Origin: JBHJHP01 sp042219825
GTDB taxonomy: Bacteria > Bacteroidota > Bacteroidia > Bacteroidales > UBA5342
Assembly (NCBI RefSeq): GCF_042219825.1
Contig: NZ_JBHJHQ010000001.1
Location: 310,001-374,000 of the forward strand
Length of the DNA stretch: 64,000 nucleotides
Reading direction: 5' to 3'
The translations under genes were made by a program, and so were the position numbers. Below are positions 47,638 through 56,717 of the stretch, in pieces. Below the pieces are notes generated by a model. It was not told the origin of the DNA. It did not search any database and was given only the letters and a program-made list of their open reading frames with translations. The stretch's first letter is position 1, and the number at the start of each line of letters is the position of its first letter.

Positions 47638-48894
47638 ATGGCTGAATCCTATTATCCTTCATTACAGGCTGTTAATAAAGCTAAACTGACTATAAACGAA
47701 GTAATCAGTGCCACACCGCTTACAGAAAATCTGAATTTATCGGAGCAGTTTGGTGCAAACGTATTTTTAAAAAGGGAAGATCTTCAGATTGTCCGTTCCT
47801 ATAAGATACGTGGTGCTTATAACAAAATTAAAAGCCTGGGTAAGGATCAACTGCAAAACGGTGTTGTCTGCGCCAGTGCCGGTAACCATGCGCAGGGTGT
47901 GGCCTATTCGTGCTTTAAGCTGGGTATAAAGGCTAAAATATATATGCCAACCACTACTCCCAAGCAAAAGATAAAACAGGTTCAGATGTTCGGAAAACAG
48001 TTTGTGGATATTGTACTGGAAGGTGATACATACGATCAGGCCAGTACTGCTGCCATGAAGGACTGCGTGGAAAACCATATGGCGTTTATCCATCCGTTTG
48101 ATGATCCTTTAATTATTGAAGGTCAGGCAACAGTTGCACTTGAGATTATCCAGGAATCGACCTGCCAGCTGGATTACCTGTTTGTGCCTATTGGAGGCGG
48201 TGGACTGGTAAGTGGTGTTGGTAGTTATTTTAAACAGGTGAGCCCAAATACCAAAATCATCGGTGTGGAACCTGCCGGCGCGCCTTCCATGTATGAATCG
48301 CTGAAACAGAACAACGTGGTAACGCTTGATCAGATTGATAAGTTTGTGGATGGTGCAGCGGTACAACGGGTAGGGGATTTACCTTTTGAGATCAGTAAAA
48401 AAGTGGTGGATGATATCGTGCTTGTTCCTGAGGGTAAGATTTGTACAAAAATACTGGAACTGTATAATCGTGAAGCCATTGTAGTGGAACCGGCTGGTGC
48501 ACTATCCATCGCTGCTCTCGATTACTATGCCGATAAGATAAAAGGTAAAAATGTAGCCTGTATTGTTTCGGGAAGTAATAATGATATTACCCGGACAGAA
48601 GAGATCAAGGAACGTTCGTTGATGTTTGAAGGGCTGAAACATTATTTTATCATCCGCTTTCCGCAGCGTGCAGGTGCGTTGCGTGATTTTGTGGATAAAG
48701 TGCTGGGACCTAAGGACGATATCACTCATTTTGAATATTCAAAAAAGAATAACCGCGAAAAAGGACCTGCATTTGTCGGCATTGAGCTGACAGATAAAAA
48801 CGACTTTAATGCACTTATTAAACGCATGTCAGACAACGGTTTCGTATATGAATATATCAATGAAAAACCGGATCTCTTTCACTACCTGATCTGA
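47638..48894 (+). CDS. ilvA: Threonine ammonia-lyase (threonine dehydratase)
   Basis: A 418-residue PLP enzyme converting threonine to 2-oxobutanoate, the first step towards isoleucine. The PLP lysine lies in SYKIRGAYNK, the substrate and phosphate loops are CASAGNHAQGVA and GGGGLVSG, and a C-terminal ACT-like regulatory domain (about 330-418: HYFIIRFPQRAGALRDF) is present, so it is probably feedback-regulated. TACTTTTG at 47608-47615 is a -10-like element 22 nt before the ATG. No other isoleucine gene is adjacent. Confidence 0.95.
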   Translation: MAESYYPSLQAVNKAKLTINEVISATPLTENLNLSEQFGANVFLKREDLQIVRSYKIRGAYNKIKSLGKDQLQNGVVCASAGNHAQGVAYSCFKLGIKAKIYMPTTTPKQKIKQVQMFGKQFVDIVLEGDTYDQASTAAMKDCVENHMAFIHPFDDPLIIEGQATVALEIIQESTCQLDYLFVPIGGGGLVSGVGSYFKQVSPNTKIIGVEPAGAPSMYESLKQNNVVTLDQIDKFVDGAAVQRVGDLPFEISKKVVDDIVLVPEGKICTKILELYNREAIVVEPAGALSIAALDYYADKIKGKNVACIVSGSNNDITRTEEIKERSLMFEGLKHYFIIRFPQRAGALRDFVDKVLGPKDDITHFEYSKKNNREKGPAFVGIELTDKNDFNALIKRMSDNGFVYEYINEKPDLFHYLI

Positions 48895-48898
48895 TTGT

Positions 48899-51232
48899 CT
48901 ATTTGAAATGCAGGTCCATAAAATCCGTCATAACCTGGTAATCATTTGGAAAAACACCATGCCCTTCTTCGTGCATGTAAAAGCCCATATCATTTAATAT
49001 CGGTTTCTCAGGTTCAGGGTATTCTTCCTGTTCCAGCCCTTTACGGCCGTAAAGTTCATATACCGGTTCTGCTGCTTTTGCTGCAACCCATTCACCTTTG
49101 GGATCAGACCAGGTATCTTTTTGTCCGACAATCAGTAATACCGGGCGTGGTGCAATCAGGGCAATAAGCATATGGCCATCTACAGGAAGCTGATCCGGTT
49201 GAAATGCATAATCGCTGTAGCGCGGTGCAAACCAGTAATAATATCGCTGAGGATTGGTAAGGTCAGCAATGGTTTCACCAAAGTTTCTGCGGCTTATCGC
49301 AGCTCCTCCTTCTCCCGAAACCATCGGAATGACCATAGCAAAACGCTGATCACTGGCTCCTGCCCATATTACGGTTTTTCCCAGGCGCGATACGCCGGAT
49401 AAAGCAATTTTTGAGCCATCCACATCCGGATCAGTCTGAAGATAATCCATAATGCGGCTCAGTCCCCATGACCAGGCGGCAATAGCTCCCCAGTCATCAG
49501 GATGCTGAATACTATCCCGTTTATACCAGGAACGTACACCATATTTCCCTTCAGAATCGAAATCGGGCTCTATATCGCCATAAAAAACGGTGGCAATACC
49601 ATAACCATGATCGATAAAATGCTTTGGATCAGTATCCTGTAATCGCCACGATTCTTTGTCCGGAACGGGGATCTTTAACCTAGTGTTCCAGGCCATATCT
49701 TCATCTATGCCCGGTTCATTAAACAGGACGGGATTTGGTGTAAAGCTGATATGCAGCAGAGTGGGGACAGGACCTGTGGCATTTGCCGGTACATTAAGAA
49801 GTACCCGGATCGGATGTGCTTCCGGGTAATCAGGAAAGGTAATGCGAACCTGGGTGCGTTTTGATAATCCGTTCATGCCGGGAACGTCTTTCTCCAGAAC
49901 CTCATTTTTAATTCTGATAGGATGATCCGGTGTTTTACCGTGTTGATATTCTTCAAACAGCTTAACTATTTCCGGGCGTCTTTTCTTTTCCCATGCTTTA
50001 ACGGTTTTCACTTTTTTACCGTTTGATAAAAGCGGATCCGGAAGTGAGTATTCAACCACTTTTGACTCGTCCGTGTTGGTGGCTGGCTGACTGTCCCATT
50101 TGCGTTCATTTTTCCATTTGGCATACCGGTTCAAAACTTTTATGCCGTTTTGATTGTACCAGGCATAACCAGTTCGTCGTTCTTTTTCAATTTCGGAAAG
50201 ATTATATTTTATAATGCCGTCTCTTCCTGCAAATATGGGCTTATGCGTCTTAAGTTCATAGTACCTCGCCCACAACGGACCTGCGTTTTTATCCTCTGCA
50301 ATGACAACATCTCCGTTTTCCCTAACCACTTTAAATCCATTAATCTGAACGTCATTGTAAAACTTTACACCGGCCTCAATTGCCTGTTTCACTTCTTTAG
50401 AAGGTTTTCGGATATCCATTAAAAACAATAATACTGAAGCGCCTTCGCCGCCACTGATGGCGACCGGCTCAAATGCACGCGCAGGTTTCGGTTCATACGT
50501 ATTTTCATCGTATTGCTGCGCCCATGCTGTTAGTTTGCCATTGTCTGTTATCTGACTTTTCAGGATAAAATCCAGTCCTTTTCCATAGGCCTCTTTGACC
50601 TGTTTTAGTTTATCCTCGCCAATTGTTCTGTAGTCCGGCATACTCATAATTTCCGATAGAAGCGTCATGATATCGGGGATAACATCATCATTGTAAGTGG
50701 CATAATGCGAATAATCCGTCATACGGTAAGGATAAGAGTGTGGCCAGCCACCTGATTTATGCTGTGCATCCAAAATATAGTTTATTCCACCTTCCAATGC
50801 TGTTTTACAGCGTTCGTCTTTTGTGGCTGTATATGCCCGTGCCATGAACCGGATCTCGTTTAATGTTGCTTTTACAAGGGCAGCTTTCATACCCCAGGGA
50901 CCTGCAAGCGTTGAATCTCCGGTAAATGGTCGTCTGGCCGTATTCATCAAAGGCCAGCCAGTTCCGTTATCCTGCCACGATAGTATATTTTCGGTTATTT
51001 GTTTCCCTTCGTCTGATGTGTACCATGTGTAGGATTTCTGACTTATTTCCGGCCACCAGTAAAATGTGCGTTTAAATTCAGCCAGTTTTTCCTGCTTTTG
51101 TTTCAGTGCATCATTATTAATGCTTTTTGTTGCCTGAGCATTACCGACTGTCCAGCAAAGTATCCATAACAAAGAAAATGTTAAGATCCGTTTTACCTGT
51201 AAAATGTAATGTGTTGATTTATGGGAATTCAT
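48899..51232 (-). CDS. Pectate lyase (PL10) fused to glucuronoyl esterase (CE15)
   Basis: A 777-residue secreted two-domain enzyme. After a signal peptide (residues 1-34), residues about 50-375 are a PL10 pectate lyase, shown by GGWPHSYPYR (161-170), YNDDVIPDIM, ARAFEPVAISGGEGAS (251-266) and AGRDGIIKYN..ERRTGYAWY (335-359). Residues about 385-777 are a CE15-type esterase with the GVSRLGK nucleophile motif (Ser615), the SGEGGAA motif (Glu641) and the catalytic histidine in EEGHGVF (His758). One domain cleaves polygalacturonate, the other could split glucuronic ester links to lignin or other polymers. Its partner is likely the PL22 gene nearby. It is convergent with ilvA, the stops being only 4 nt apart. 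No T9SS sorting domain is seen. Confidence 0.88.
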   Translation of the reverse strand: MNSHKSTHYILQVKRILTFSLLWILCWTVGNAQATKSINNDALKQKQEKLAEFKRTFYWWPEISQKSYTWYTSDEGKQITENILSWQDNGTGWPLMNTARRPFTGDSTLAGPWGMKAALVKATLNEIRFMARAYTATKDERCKTALEGGINYILDAQHKSGGWPHSYPYRMTDYSHYATYNDDVIPDIMTLLSEIMSMPDYRTIGEDKLKQVKEAYGKGLDFILKSQITDNGKLTAWAQQYDENTYEPKPARAFEPVAISGGEGASVLLFLMDIRKPSKEVKQAIEAGVKFYNDVQINGFKVVRENGDVVIAEDKNAGPLWARYYELKTHKPIFAGRDGIIKYNLSEIEKERRTGYAWYNQNGIKVLNRYAKWKNERKWDSQPATNTDESKVVEYSLPDPLLSNGKKVKTVKAWEKKRRPEIVKLFEEYQHGKTPDHPIRIKNEVLEKDVPGMNGLSKRTQVRITFPDYPEAHPIRVLLNVPANATGPVPTLLHISFTPNPVLFNEPGIDEDMAWNTRLKIPVPDKESWRLQDTDPKHFIDHGYGIATVFYGDIEPDFDSEGKYGVRSWYKRDSIQHPDDWGAIAAWSWGLSRIMDYLQTDPDVDGSKIALSGVSRLGKTVIWAGASDQRFAMVIPMVSGEGGAAISRRNFGETIADLTNPQRYYYWFAPRYSDYAFQPDQLPVDGHMLIALIAPRPVLLIVGQKDTWSDPKGEWVAAKAAEPVYELYGRKGLEQEEYPEPEKPILNDMGFYMHEEGHGVFPNDYQVMTDFMDLHFK

Positions 51233-51476
51233 AGCATGAAGTGTTTGATGTAAGTTGAAAGATTACATATTAATCCTGTAATTATTTTAGTTAATTACTT
51301 GAAAACTAGTTTACAAGATAATGAAAAAATAAGATTCAATGGCTAACATTTATACAAATTATATTGCAACGTCAGATTTCGTATTTGAATTCGTCCCTTC
51401 AGTTTTATGTTGAATAGTGGGGAGTAGAATAGATTATATAATCTAATGAGGCTGTTTATCCTTATCACAAACTCAC

Positions 51477-52073
51477 TTAATCCGTGTGTGATACATCCGG
51501 CACATATTTTAAAACAATTATACCACAACTGAATGCATTCGATTCTACCAGTTTTAGCTTTAAGCTCTTTTCGATTTCCCTGAAAATGGGAAGTCCGTTA
51601 CCAATAGCCGAGGGATTAACTAATAAGTGATATTCATCAATAAGACCGGCTTTTATGAGTGACGATACAAAACCCGCACCCCCATAAACAATGATGTCGC
51701 CACCATCCTGTTCTTTCAGTTTTTTAATTTCATCGATTAGATAGCCGTTGGCCATAACGGTGTTTTCCCAACCGTAAGCAGCAGGAACCGTATGATTTAG
51801 TGATTTGGAAAATACAACTTTATGGGTGTCTGTAAATTTCTTACCCGCTTCATGTTCAGGATGTTCATGTTCAGCAGCTATGTTGGCCCAGTGCGGAATA
51901 AATCCTTCTGCCAGCTTCCGGCCAAGAATGATACAATCAACCGGTTTTGTCAGTTTTTCAATGTATAATTTGAGCTCATTATCCCAGTTAAATTCCATCC
52001 AGTCCAATTCTCCATTGTTTCCTGCAATAAAACCGTCCAGCGAGATTTGAACCTGTAGTTTAAGTTTTCTCAT
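51477..52073 (-). CDS. Dihydrofolate reductase-family protein (RibD C-terminal type)
   Basis: A 198-residue soluble protein with the DHFR/RibD-C fold: KLQVQISLDGFIAG at the first strand, PVDCIILGRKLAEGF, and the NADPH-loop GGDIIVYGGAGFVSSLIKAGLIDEYHLLVNP. Members of this group are widespread single genes whose substrate is usually unknown; they are not the classical folate enzyme. It is a single-gene unit. A 244-nt gap separates it from the PL10-CE15 gene. Confidence 0.88.
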   Translation of the reverse strand: MRKLKLQVQISLDGFIAGNNGELDWMEFNWDNELKLYIEKLTKPVDCIILGRKLAEGFIPHWANIAAEHEHPEHEAGKKFTDTHKVVFSKSLNHTVPAAYGWENTVMANGYLIDEIKKLKEQDGGDIIVYGGAGFVSSLIKAGLIDEYHLLVNPSAIGNGLPIFREIEKSLKLKLVESNAFSCGIIVLKYVPDVSHTD

Positions 52074-52307
52074 CGTGTTCGTATTTTGGTTTTATAAATT
52101 CTTGTTCGTATGCCGGATAAAATGCTCCGGAACAGAGATAAGTAACACTCGTACTGTTGTCCAAAGTTCAACAAGGTAAATTGAGTATCTGTAAGTTAAA
52201 TTTTTGAGAATAAATGGGAAAAGATTCTGTTTTCAAATGTACTGCAAACAGGAAAAAATGTCAATTTTAAAACTATATCATTAAAGATACTTAACGTTTT
52301 TAAATTA

Positions 52308-52586
52308 TTATAATTTACCTTGTTTTGCCTTTAGAAGAAATTCGCCAAGTTCATCTTTGCGGGATTGACTTATATTATGCCATCGAATACCCTGTACTGC
52401 TCCTTCAAGGGCACACAGCATGCTAAGGCATGCATCTTTATCGACGGCAAGAATTTTAATAAATGTATTTTCAGCCCCTTCCTGTACCAACTGACCCGGT
52501 GTGTCGATGCCAATCTTGTGTAACATGTTGGCAAGTGTCTTCCCAATATTGGGCAATTCCGTTAAGACGTCAATTTCCTTAGTCAT
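52308..52586 (-). CDS. TfoX C-terminal-domain protein
   Basis: A 92-residue protein made only of the TfoX/Sxy C-terminal domain, a helix-hairpin-helix module: LPNIGKTLANMLHKIGIDTPGQL, ending with CALEGAVQGIRWHNI and a short helix. The N-terminal TfoX domain is missing, as is usual for these short forms in Bacteroidota. Role unknown; nucleic-acid or protein binding is possible. It lies downstream of PL22, separated by a 48-nt hairpin. Confidence 0.8.
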   Translation of the reverse strand: MTKEIDVLTELPNIGKTLANMLHKIGIDTPGQLVQEGAENTFIKILAVDKDACLSMLCALEGAVQGIRWHNISQSRKDELGEFLLKAKQGKL

Positions 52587-52602
52587 AGATTTGCTATTAT
52601 TA

Positions 52603-52650
52603 AGTCACCCCGTGAATATTGTAAGTTATGGCTATATTCACCGGGTGACT
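52603..52650. repeat. Hairpin repeat D, downstream of the PL22 gene
   Basis: AGTCACCC (52603-52610) pairs with GGGTGACT (52643-52650) and GTGAATAT (52612-52619) with ATATTCAC (52634-52641), giving 16 pairs with one C-C mismatch between them. Its right half (GGCTATATTCACCGGGTGAC) is like the first hairpin of repeats A and C. It may also terminate the PL22 transcript, but no clear T run follows on the minus strand. Confidence 0.7.
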
Positions 52651-52658
52651 CGTTAGGA

Positions 52659-53930
52659 TCAGATATCAACTTTATAGATCTGGCTTTTACCTTCGAAATT
52701 TGCCCGGAAAATAATGGATTTCCCATCGGGTGTAAAATGTACATTCGGTTCCAGATCGTAGTTGTGGTGCTGCATATTCACCAGTTTCTCACTTACAAGC
52801 TTATGATCATCTGTATCAGGACGGAAAAGGTAGATCCAACGGCCGTTTTCAGCATGAGCCACCTGTCCTTCATCACCGCCATCTCCTGCAAACAACTTTT
52901 GGTCAGGCGAAATGTTAAAGTGAATAGACCATTCATCGCGGGTCATTTCATAATCTGTTTCCTCCCCTGTTTTAATATTGGTTCCGGCAAGGTAAAACGT
53001 TTCACCGCGAGGTTTCTGAAGGTCGAACCATACAGTTTGCCCATCGGGACTAAAAAATTCATGTCCTGCTATTTCCCTGTACATGGTGCGTTTGTGCATG
53101 AGTTTAGGTGTGCTTTCACCCATCCGGATAGTCCATATGCGGTCCACCTTATGCCATGGACCTTCGTGGCAAAACATCAGAACATCAGGTTCAGCAGGGG
53201 AGAACTGCACATGGTTCAGCCAGGCCGTATCGCTAATTACCGGTTTGAGTTCTTTGGTTTCAATATTTACCGTAAAGATGGTATGTGGAAGTTTGGCTTC
53301 ATATATTAAATTGAAGAATTCACCTTTGCTGGGATGATGGCGTAAAATAGAATCCTTTTCACTGGTACTAAACACCCCGGCCAGCAATGTTTCGTCTGCA
53401 TTTAAGGTTGTAATTCCAGTCCGCTTCAGCGAATCCGGAAAAATGTAAAGTACACGCGTTGCTTTGTCATCCACGTTGGTAGCAAATACAGTATCCTGAC
53501 TTTGATAAACGACTTCCCTGTGCTTTTTAGCGACAATTTCTCCGTGTATCGGCGTTGTATTGTGGGTTAACTGTATAGTCTCGAGTGTTTTCATGTTCAT
53601 AACATGCAGCTGGCGAACTTCTCTTCCCCGGTACCAGTGATCGGACACGCCCTCAGTAGGACTGCCATAATAAACCATCAGGGTTCCTTTACCGTCAGCC
53701 GTAGGCAGAAAGGGACTATTGTGGAAATAGAAACTGCGGTTATCACCGTCATTCCTGGTGAGTTTAGTTAGTTTGTGATGTGTATCTTTATCAATCCACT
53801 GATTGGGCATTGGACTTTGAGAACCGGTTTCCATGACTGGGACATCTTCCTTCGGTTTACAGTTAAAAACCAATAAACCTGTTAAAACCAGTAACAATAA
53901 AAGTATTGGTGAAGTGTATCCCGTTTTCAT
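52659..53930 (-). CDS. Oligogalacturonate lyase (PL22)
   Basis: A 423-residue lipoprotein (LVLTGLLVFNC, Cys24 of the chosen start) of the seven-bladed-propeller PL22 family, cleaving short oligogalacturonates to unsaturated products. Signature stretches are LNHVQFSPAEPDVLMFCHEG, PWHKVDRIWTI, and the His-rich NMQHHNYDLEPNVHFTPDG near the end, which carry the metal ligands. The ATG at 53930 is chosen because the signal peptide begins there; an upstream ATG at 53990 adds a second hydrophobic stretch and is unlikely. It works downstream of a pectate lyase such as the nearby PL10-CE15 protein. It is bracketed by hairpin repeats D and E. Confidence 0.9.
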   Translation of the reverse strand: MKTGYTSPILLLLLVLTGLLVFNCKPKEDVPVMETGSQSPMPNQWIDKDTHHKLTKLTRNDGDNRSFYFHNSPFLPTADGKGTLMVYYGSPTEGVSDHWYRGREVRQLHVMNMKTLETIQLTHNTTPIHGEIVAKKHREVVYQSQDTVFATNVDDKATRVLYIFPDSLKRTGITTLNADETLLAGVFSTSEKDSILRHHPSKGEFFNLIYEAKLPHTIFTVNIETKELKPVISDTAWLNHVQFSPAEPDVLMFCHEGPWHKVDRIWTIRMGESTPKLMHKRTMYREIAGHEFFSPDGQTVWFDLQKPRGETFYLAGTNIKTGEETDYEMTRDEWSIHFNISPDQKLFAGDGGDEGQVAHAENGRWIYLFRPDTDDHKLVSEKLVNMQHHNYDLEPNVHFTPDGKSIIFRANFEGKSQIYKVDI

Positions 53931-54007
53931 AGTGATTTTCAGTTTTGTTATTTGAAACAGTAAATGTATCAAATAAGTAAATGAAAACAAAAGGGGACGG
54001 AAGGATA

Positions 54008-54054
54008 AGTCGCCGGGTGAATATTAACGGCATTCAAATATTCACCCGGAGACT
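54008..54054. repeat. Hairpin repeat E, upstream of the PL22 gene
   Basis: CCGGGTGAATATT (54013-54025) pairs perfectly with AATATTCACCCGG (54037-54049), extended by AGTC (54008-54011) with GACT (54051-54054) across one G-A mismatch. It is built like repeat D. It lies between the PL22 start and the stop of the caspase-like gene and may terminate the latter. Confidence 0.7.
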
Positions 54055-54072
54055 ATAAAACAGGTTTATACT

Positions 54073-55404
54073 TTAAAGCGTAATGGTGCTGCCAAACTGA
54101 CCGTCTCCACTTCCCGTTTCAGAAGGACTTGCGGTGGATACGCCATCTCCATCATCTTCATATTGAGGAGTCTCTGATGTAGTATCATTATCTTTAGCAT
54201 AAATAAAGGCTTCCAGCATGGTCACTCTGCCATCGTTGTCAGTATCCGCATCAATTGTATTTCCATCCGGATCATTTCCGTTGACAGCAGAAGTAAAGTG
54301 ATAGGAAAATTCATCATAAGCACCACCACTCATGGCCCATGAAAATTCATTTTCCGTGGCGGCTGATATGATAACCCGGTTTTCGCCACTAAGATCAGCC
54401 AAAAATCCACCACTAAAACAAGGTTCCAATACGATGATCATTTGTGCCGCATTTACTGAATTGATTAAATCTGCAAAATCATCATCGGTGATGCTGGATT
54501 CATTATAGCGTGAAAAGGTTTCATCAATGGACTGCGTATCATTCTCATCGCCATCGGCATCGCTCACACCTCCTCTGTTTGAAGAACCACTAGTTAGATA
54601 GCCGCCACCATGATTTGTGGTAAATACAAACAGTTTATCGTTAAAATCAATGTCTGCGTTAAGTTCATCTATGGCATCGTCGAGGCCATCAATATCAGCA
54701 GCAAAGTCAACAGGCATTTCGCTGTCTTCTGCTGTTCCATTGGCATAAACAACCCGTATGTGGTCGGGATCATAATCGTAAACATTAATAAGTGTTAAAT
54801 ACATAAATTTAAGATCGTTCCAATAGCGACTATGATTATTGGCTGCATTGGCACCGCCGCTATACAGCAGGGCATATTCGTCCGCTTTAAAGGTATCCCC
54901 AATTTTTTCACACAGTACCGGATTCAATGCACATATGCTGATACCCGGTGTAATGTAGGTCAGATCATAGTCCGTTTTCCCTGTGATTTTTGGGAATTCG
55001 ATTAACTTTAGACCTCTGACATACGCTTTGCCAAGGTGTTCTGCATTGATCTGGTCCTCTTCACTATCGAATTCTACAACAACACCTTTTACTTCAATAA
55101 TCTGCCCGGTTTCTACCCCGTTGCTATACTTTTCGACTGATCCTGGATCCAGACGCAGGTAACTTTCTTCCTTCATGGGTGTATTTATCATCAGTATTGA
55201 TGCATCATCCACGAGGTATACTGCATTGGCATCCACATAGGTTCCCTGAAGTCTCACAGTATCTCCGGTTTCAATATCTCCTGTTTTAACATTTTTAATC
55301 GTAGTGTCTTTTACGTTTTCGAGGTTACTCAATAATTCATCACATCCTGTTAAAAGCAGGAAAAATATGATACTAATTGCTGGAAATTTATGTACTGGTT
55401 TCAT
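54073..55404 (-). CDS. Caspase-like (peptidase C13/legumain-type) lipoprotein
   Basis: A 443-residue lipoprotein starting at 55404 (signal KFPAISIIFFLLLTGC). An N-terminal beta domain (about 25-150, OB-like) is followed by a clan CD cysteine peptidase: the catalytic histidine in FTTNHGGG (His265) and the nucleophile in LEPCFSGGFL (Cys329), each ending a hydrophobic strand as in legumain and caspases. A calcium-loop-like DTDNDGRVTMLEAF lies near the C-terminus, in an acidic tail. Such bacterial enzymes cut after Asp, Asn, Lys or Arg; specificity here is not readable. Location would be periplasm or outer membrane. A longer frame from 55524 is rejected because the signal starts at 55404. Not linked to a known operon. 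Confidence 0.8.
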   Translation of the reverse strand: MKPVHKFPAISIIFFLLLTGCDELLSNLENVKDTTIKNVKTGDIETGDTVRLQGTYVDANAVYLVDDASILMINTPMKEESYLRLDPGSVEKYSNGVETGQIIEVKGVVVEFDSEEDQINAEHLGKAYVRGLKLIEFPKITGKTDYDLTYITPGISICALNPVLCEKIGDTFKADEYALLYSGGANAANNHSRYWNDLKFMYLTLINVYDYDPDHIRVVYANGTAEDSEMPVDFAADIDGLDDAIDELNADIDFNDKLFVFTTNHGGGYLTSGSSNRGGVSDADGDENDTQSIDETFSRYNESSITDDDFADLINSVNAAQMIIVLEPCFSGGFLADLSGENRVIISAATENEFSWAMSGGAYDEFSYHFTSAVNGNDPDGNTIDADTDNDGRVTMLEAFIYAKDNDTTSETPQYEDDGDGVSTASPSETGSGDGQFGSTITL

Positions 55405-55842
55405 AAGGTGTATATTTAAATTAGACAAATTCCTAAAGTCTACGAGAAACAAATAATTGAGTTGAATCTCTGTATTAATCTTATTGCGTAAGTAAAAAGG
55501 GAGTGAGAATCTGAGAGGTGTCAATTAGCCATAAGGAAAGATTCTCTCAGAAATAAGTGGTAGAATTTATGCCAAATGTAAACGTTTTAAACAGGAAAGT
55601 CAAGTAGGGAGGCAGTTAATCAATGTATGGTAAGGTTCAAAAGCAGGCGTTTATCAGGTTAATTTGGGCTGTGCAAAGGCTTATGGGATTGCAGCTTATT
55701 TTTTCATTGTGACAATCCGGCGCATGGTTCGTTTTGGTAGAGACGTCGATTCATCGTGTTTCGAAAGATTACGTATAAATTATAGACACCAATTTTAAGA
55801 CAACAAAGGCAAAAAATAAATGGCTGGTTACCCTGCATCCAC
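55405..55842. other. Non-coding region upstream of the caspase-like gene
   Basis: No gene is credible here. At 55709-55719 the bases GTGACAATCCG match the junction in repeat C (63945-63955), and TGGTAGAGACGTCGATTCATCG follows in segments, so this may be a decayed repeat copy. The remaining sequence shows nothing else. Confidence 0.35.
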
Positions 55843-55980
55843 TCACCGGATAAAATTTGCAAAATCGGTTATATTCATCCGGTGACATAGTTGCAAGCAA
55901 TGTATGACCCCATCCGGGGTCACACGTTTGTAGAACTGCAGATCGCAACAAACATAGGACTCCATCCGGAGTCCAACTGT
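55843..55980. repeat. Multi-hairpin repeat A
   Basis: Four hairpins in a row: TCACCGGAT/ATCCGGTGA (55843-55851, 55877-55885), GACCCC/GGGGTC (55906-55911, 55916-55921, loop ATCC), GTTTGT/ACAAAC (55926-55931, 55948-55953) and GGACTCC/GGAGTCC (55957-55963, 55968-55974, loop ATCC). It ends with AACTGT. The most complete copy of the family; it lies in the gap between the caspase-like and plug-protein genes. Confidence 0.8.
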
Positions 55981-56085
55981 ACCAAGAGATTCTTAAAATG
56001 AATTACCCCTATTTTAACGATATTATCAAAAAAGAGAGGAGTGTAGTCATAAACGTTCAATAAATGCGTATGACAGTGGAGTTCG

Positions 56086-56613
56086 TCATTTTTTACCTTT
56101 TTTTGTTTCTACGATTATGACACCTTCAGGGGCGTTGTACATCTCAATGGCGGCTTTTTGCTTAAATACCGTAATGGATTTAATCGTAGCGGGTTCTAAC
56201 TCCGAAAGTACCTTATGCGAAGAAACCTCACCATCAATAATAACCATGGGGTCTTTTTTGTTGGAGTAGCCATAGTCTCTGATGCCAAGTTTATCAGCCG
56301 CTTTTACGGAGTCAGCTTTGGCTGCTGATTTAGTTGTAATCAAAACAACCCCGTTGGGCGCATTGTATTTTTCAAGCGCCTGGTCACCTTTTAAAACAGA
56401 CACAGATTCTATTTTGTTGGGATCCAGTAAATTAAATATTTTAGCATCGTATTTAACGCCATCGATATAAAAGTCAGGATCTGCATCGGTCTTTAATTTG
56501 ATCTGTAGTTTTTCCTGCTCTCCGAAGCTTTTCCTGACCACTGTTGTATCCTGTGCTGAAAGGGTAGACACTGAAAGAATGATAAGGCACGCTGTTAAAA
56601 TAAAATTTTTCAT
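56086..56613 (-). CDS. Secreted protein of two tandem TonB-receptor plug-like domains
   Basis: A 175-residue exported protein (signal ending in STLSAQ). Two copies of the plug motif are seen: FYIDGVKYDAKIFNLLDP with IESVSVLKG and NAPNGVVLITTK, and MVIIDGEVSSHKVLSELEP with IKSITVFKQ and NAPEGVIIVETK. This is the same pattern as the plug of SusC-type receptors (DG...I-x-S-V-x-V-L-K...GVI-I-TT) but without a barrel or TonB box. Similar tails occur on some M56 peptidases in this phylum. It is the last gene of an operon with an ECF sigma factor and a putative anti-sigma, 105 nt after the latter. Role unknown; a periplasmic sensing or docking module is inference. Confidence 0.75.
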   Translation of the reverse strand: MKNFILTACLIILSVSTLSAQDTTVVRKSFGEQEKLQIKLKTDADPDFYIDGVKYDAKIFNLLDPNKIESVSVLKGDQALEKYNAPNGVVLITTKSAAKADSVKAADKLGIRDYGYSNKKDPMVIIDGEVSSHKVLSELEPATIKSITVFKQKAAIEMYNAPEGVIIVETKKGKK

Positions 56614-56717
56614 GTGAGTTATGTTTTAATTGTTTAATTTTTAGTTTTATAGGACTGACGCCCGGTTTTATTAGCCAAAGCTTAATTTGGGTTTTCGCCC
56701 ATTTCATTCGACACCCA

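Noticed and set aside
52737..53309. A 190-residue open frame on the plus strand across the PL22 gene
   Set aside because: It is antisense to the PL22 propeller strands and has no recognisable family; the PL22 reading has several conserved motifs.
55843..55980. Repeat A read as ordinary Rho-independent terminators
   Set aside because: The stems are strong but none is followed by a clear T run on either strand, and the same ordered set recurs at two other places, so a repeat family explains it better.
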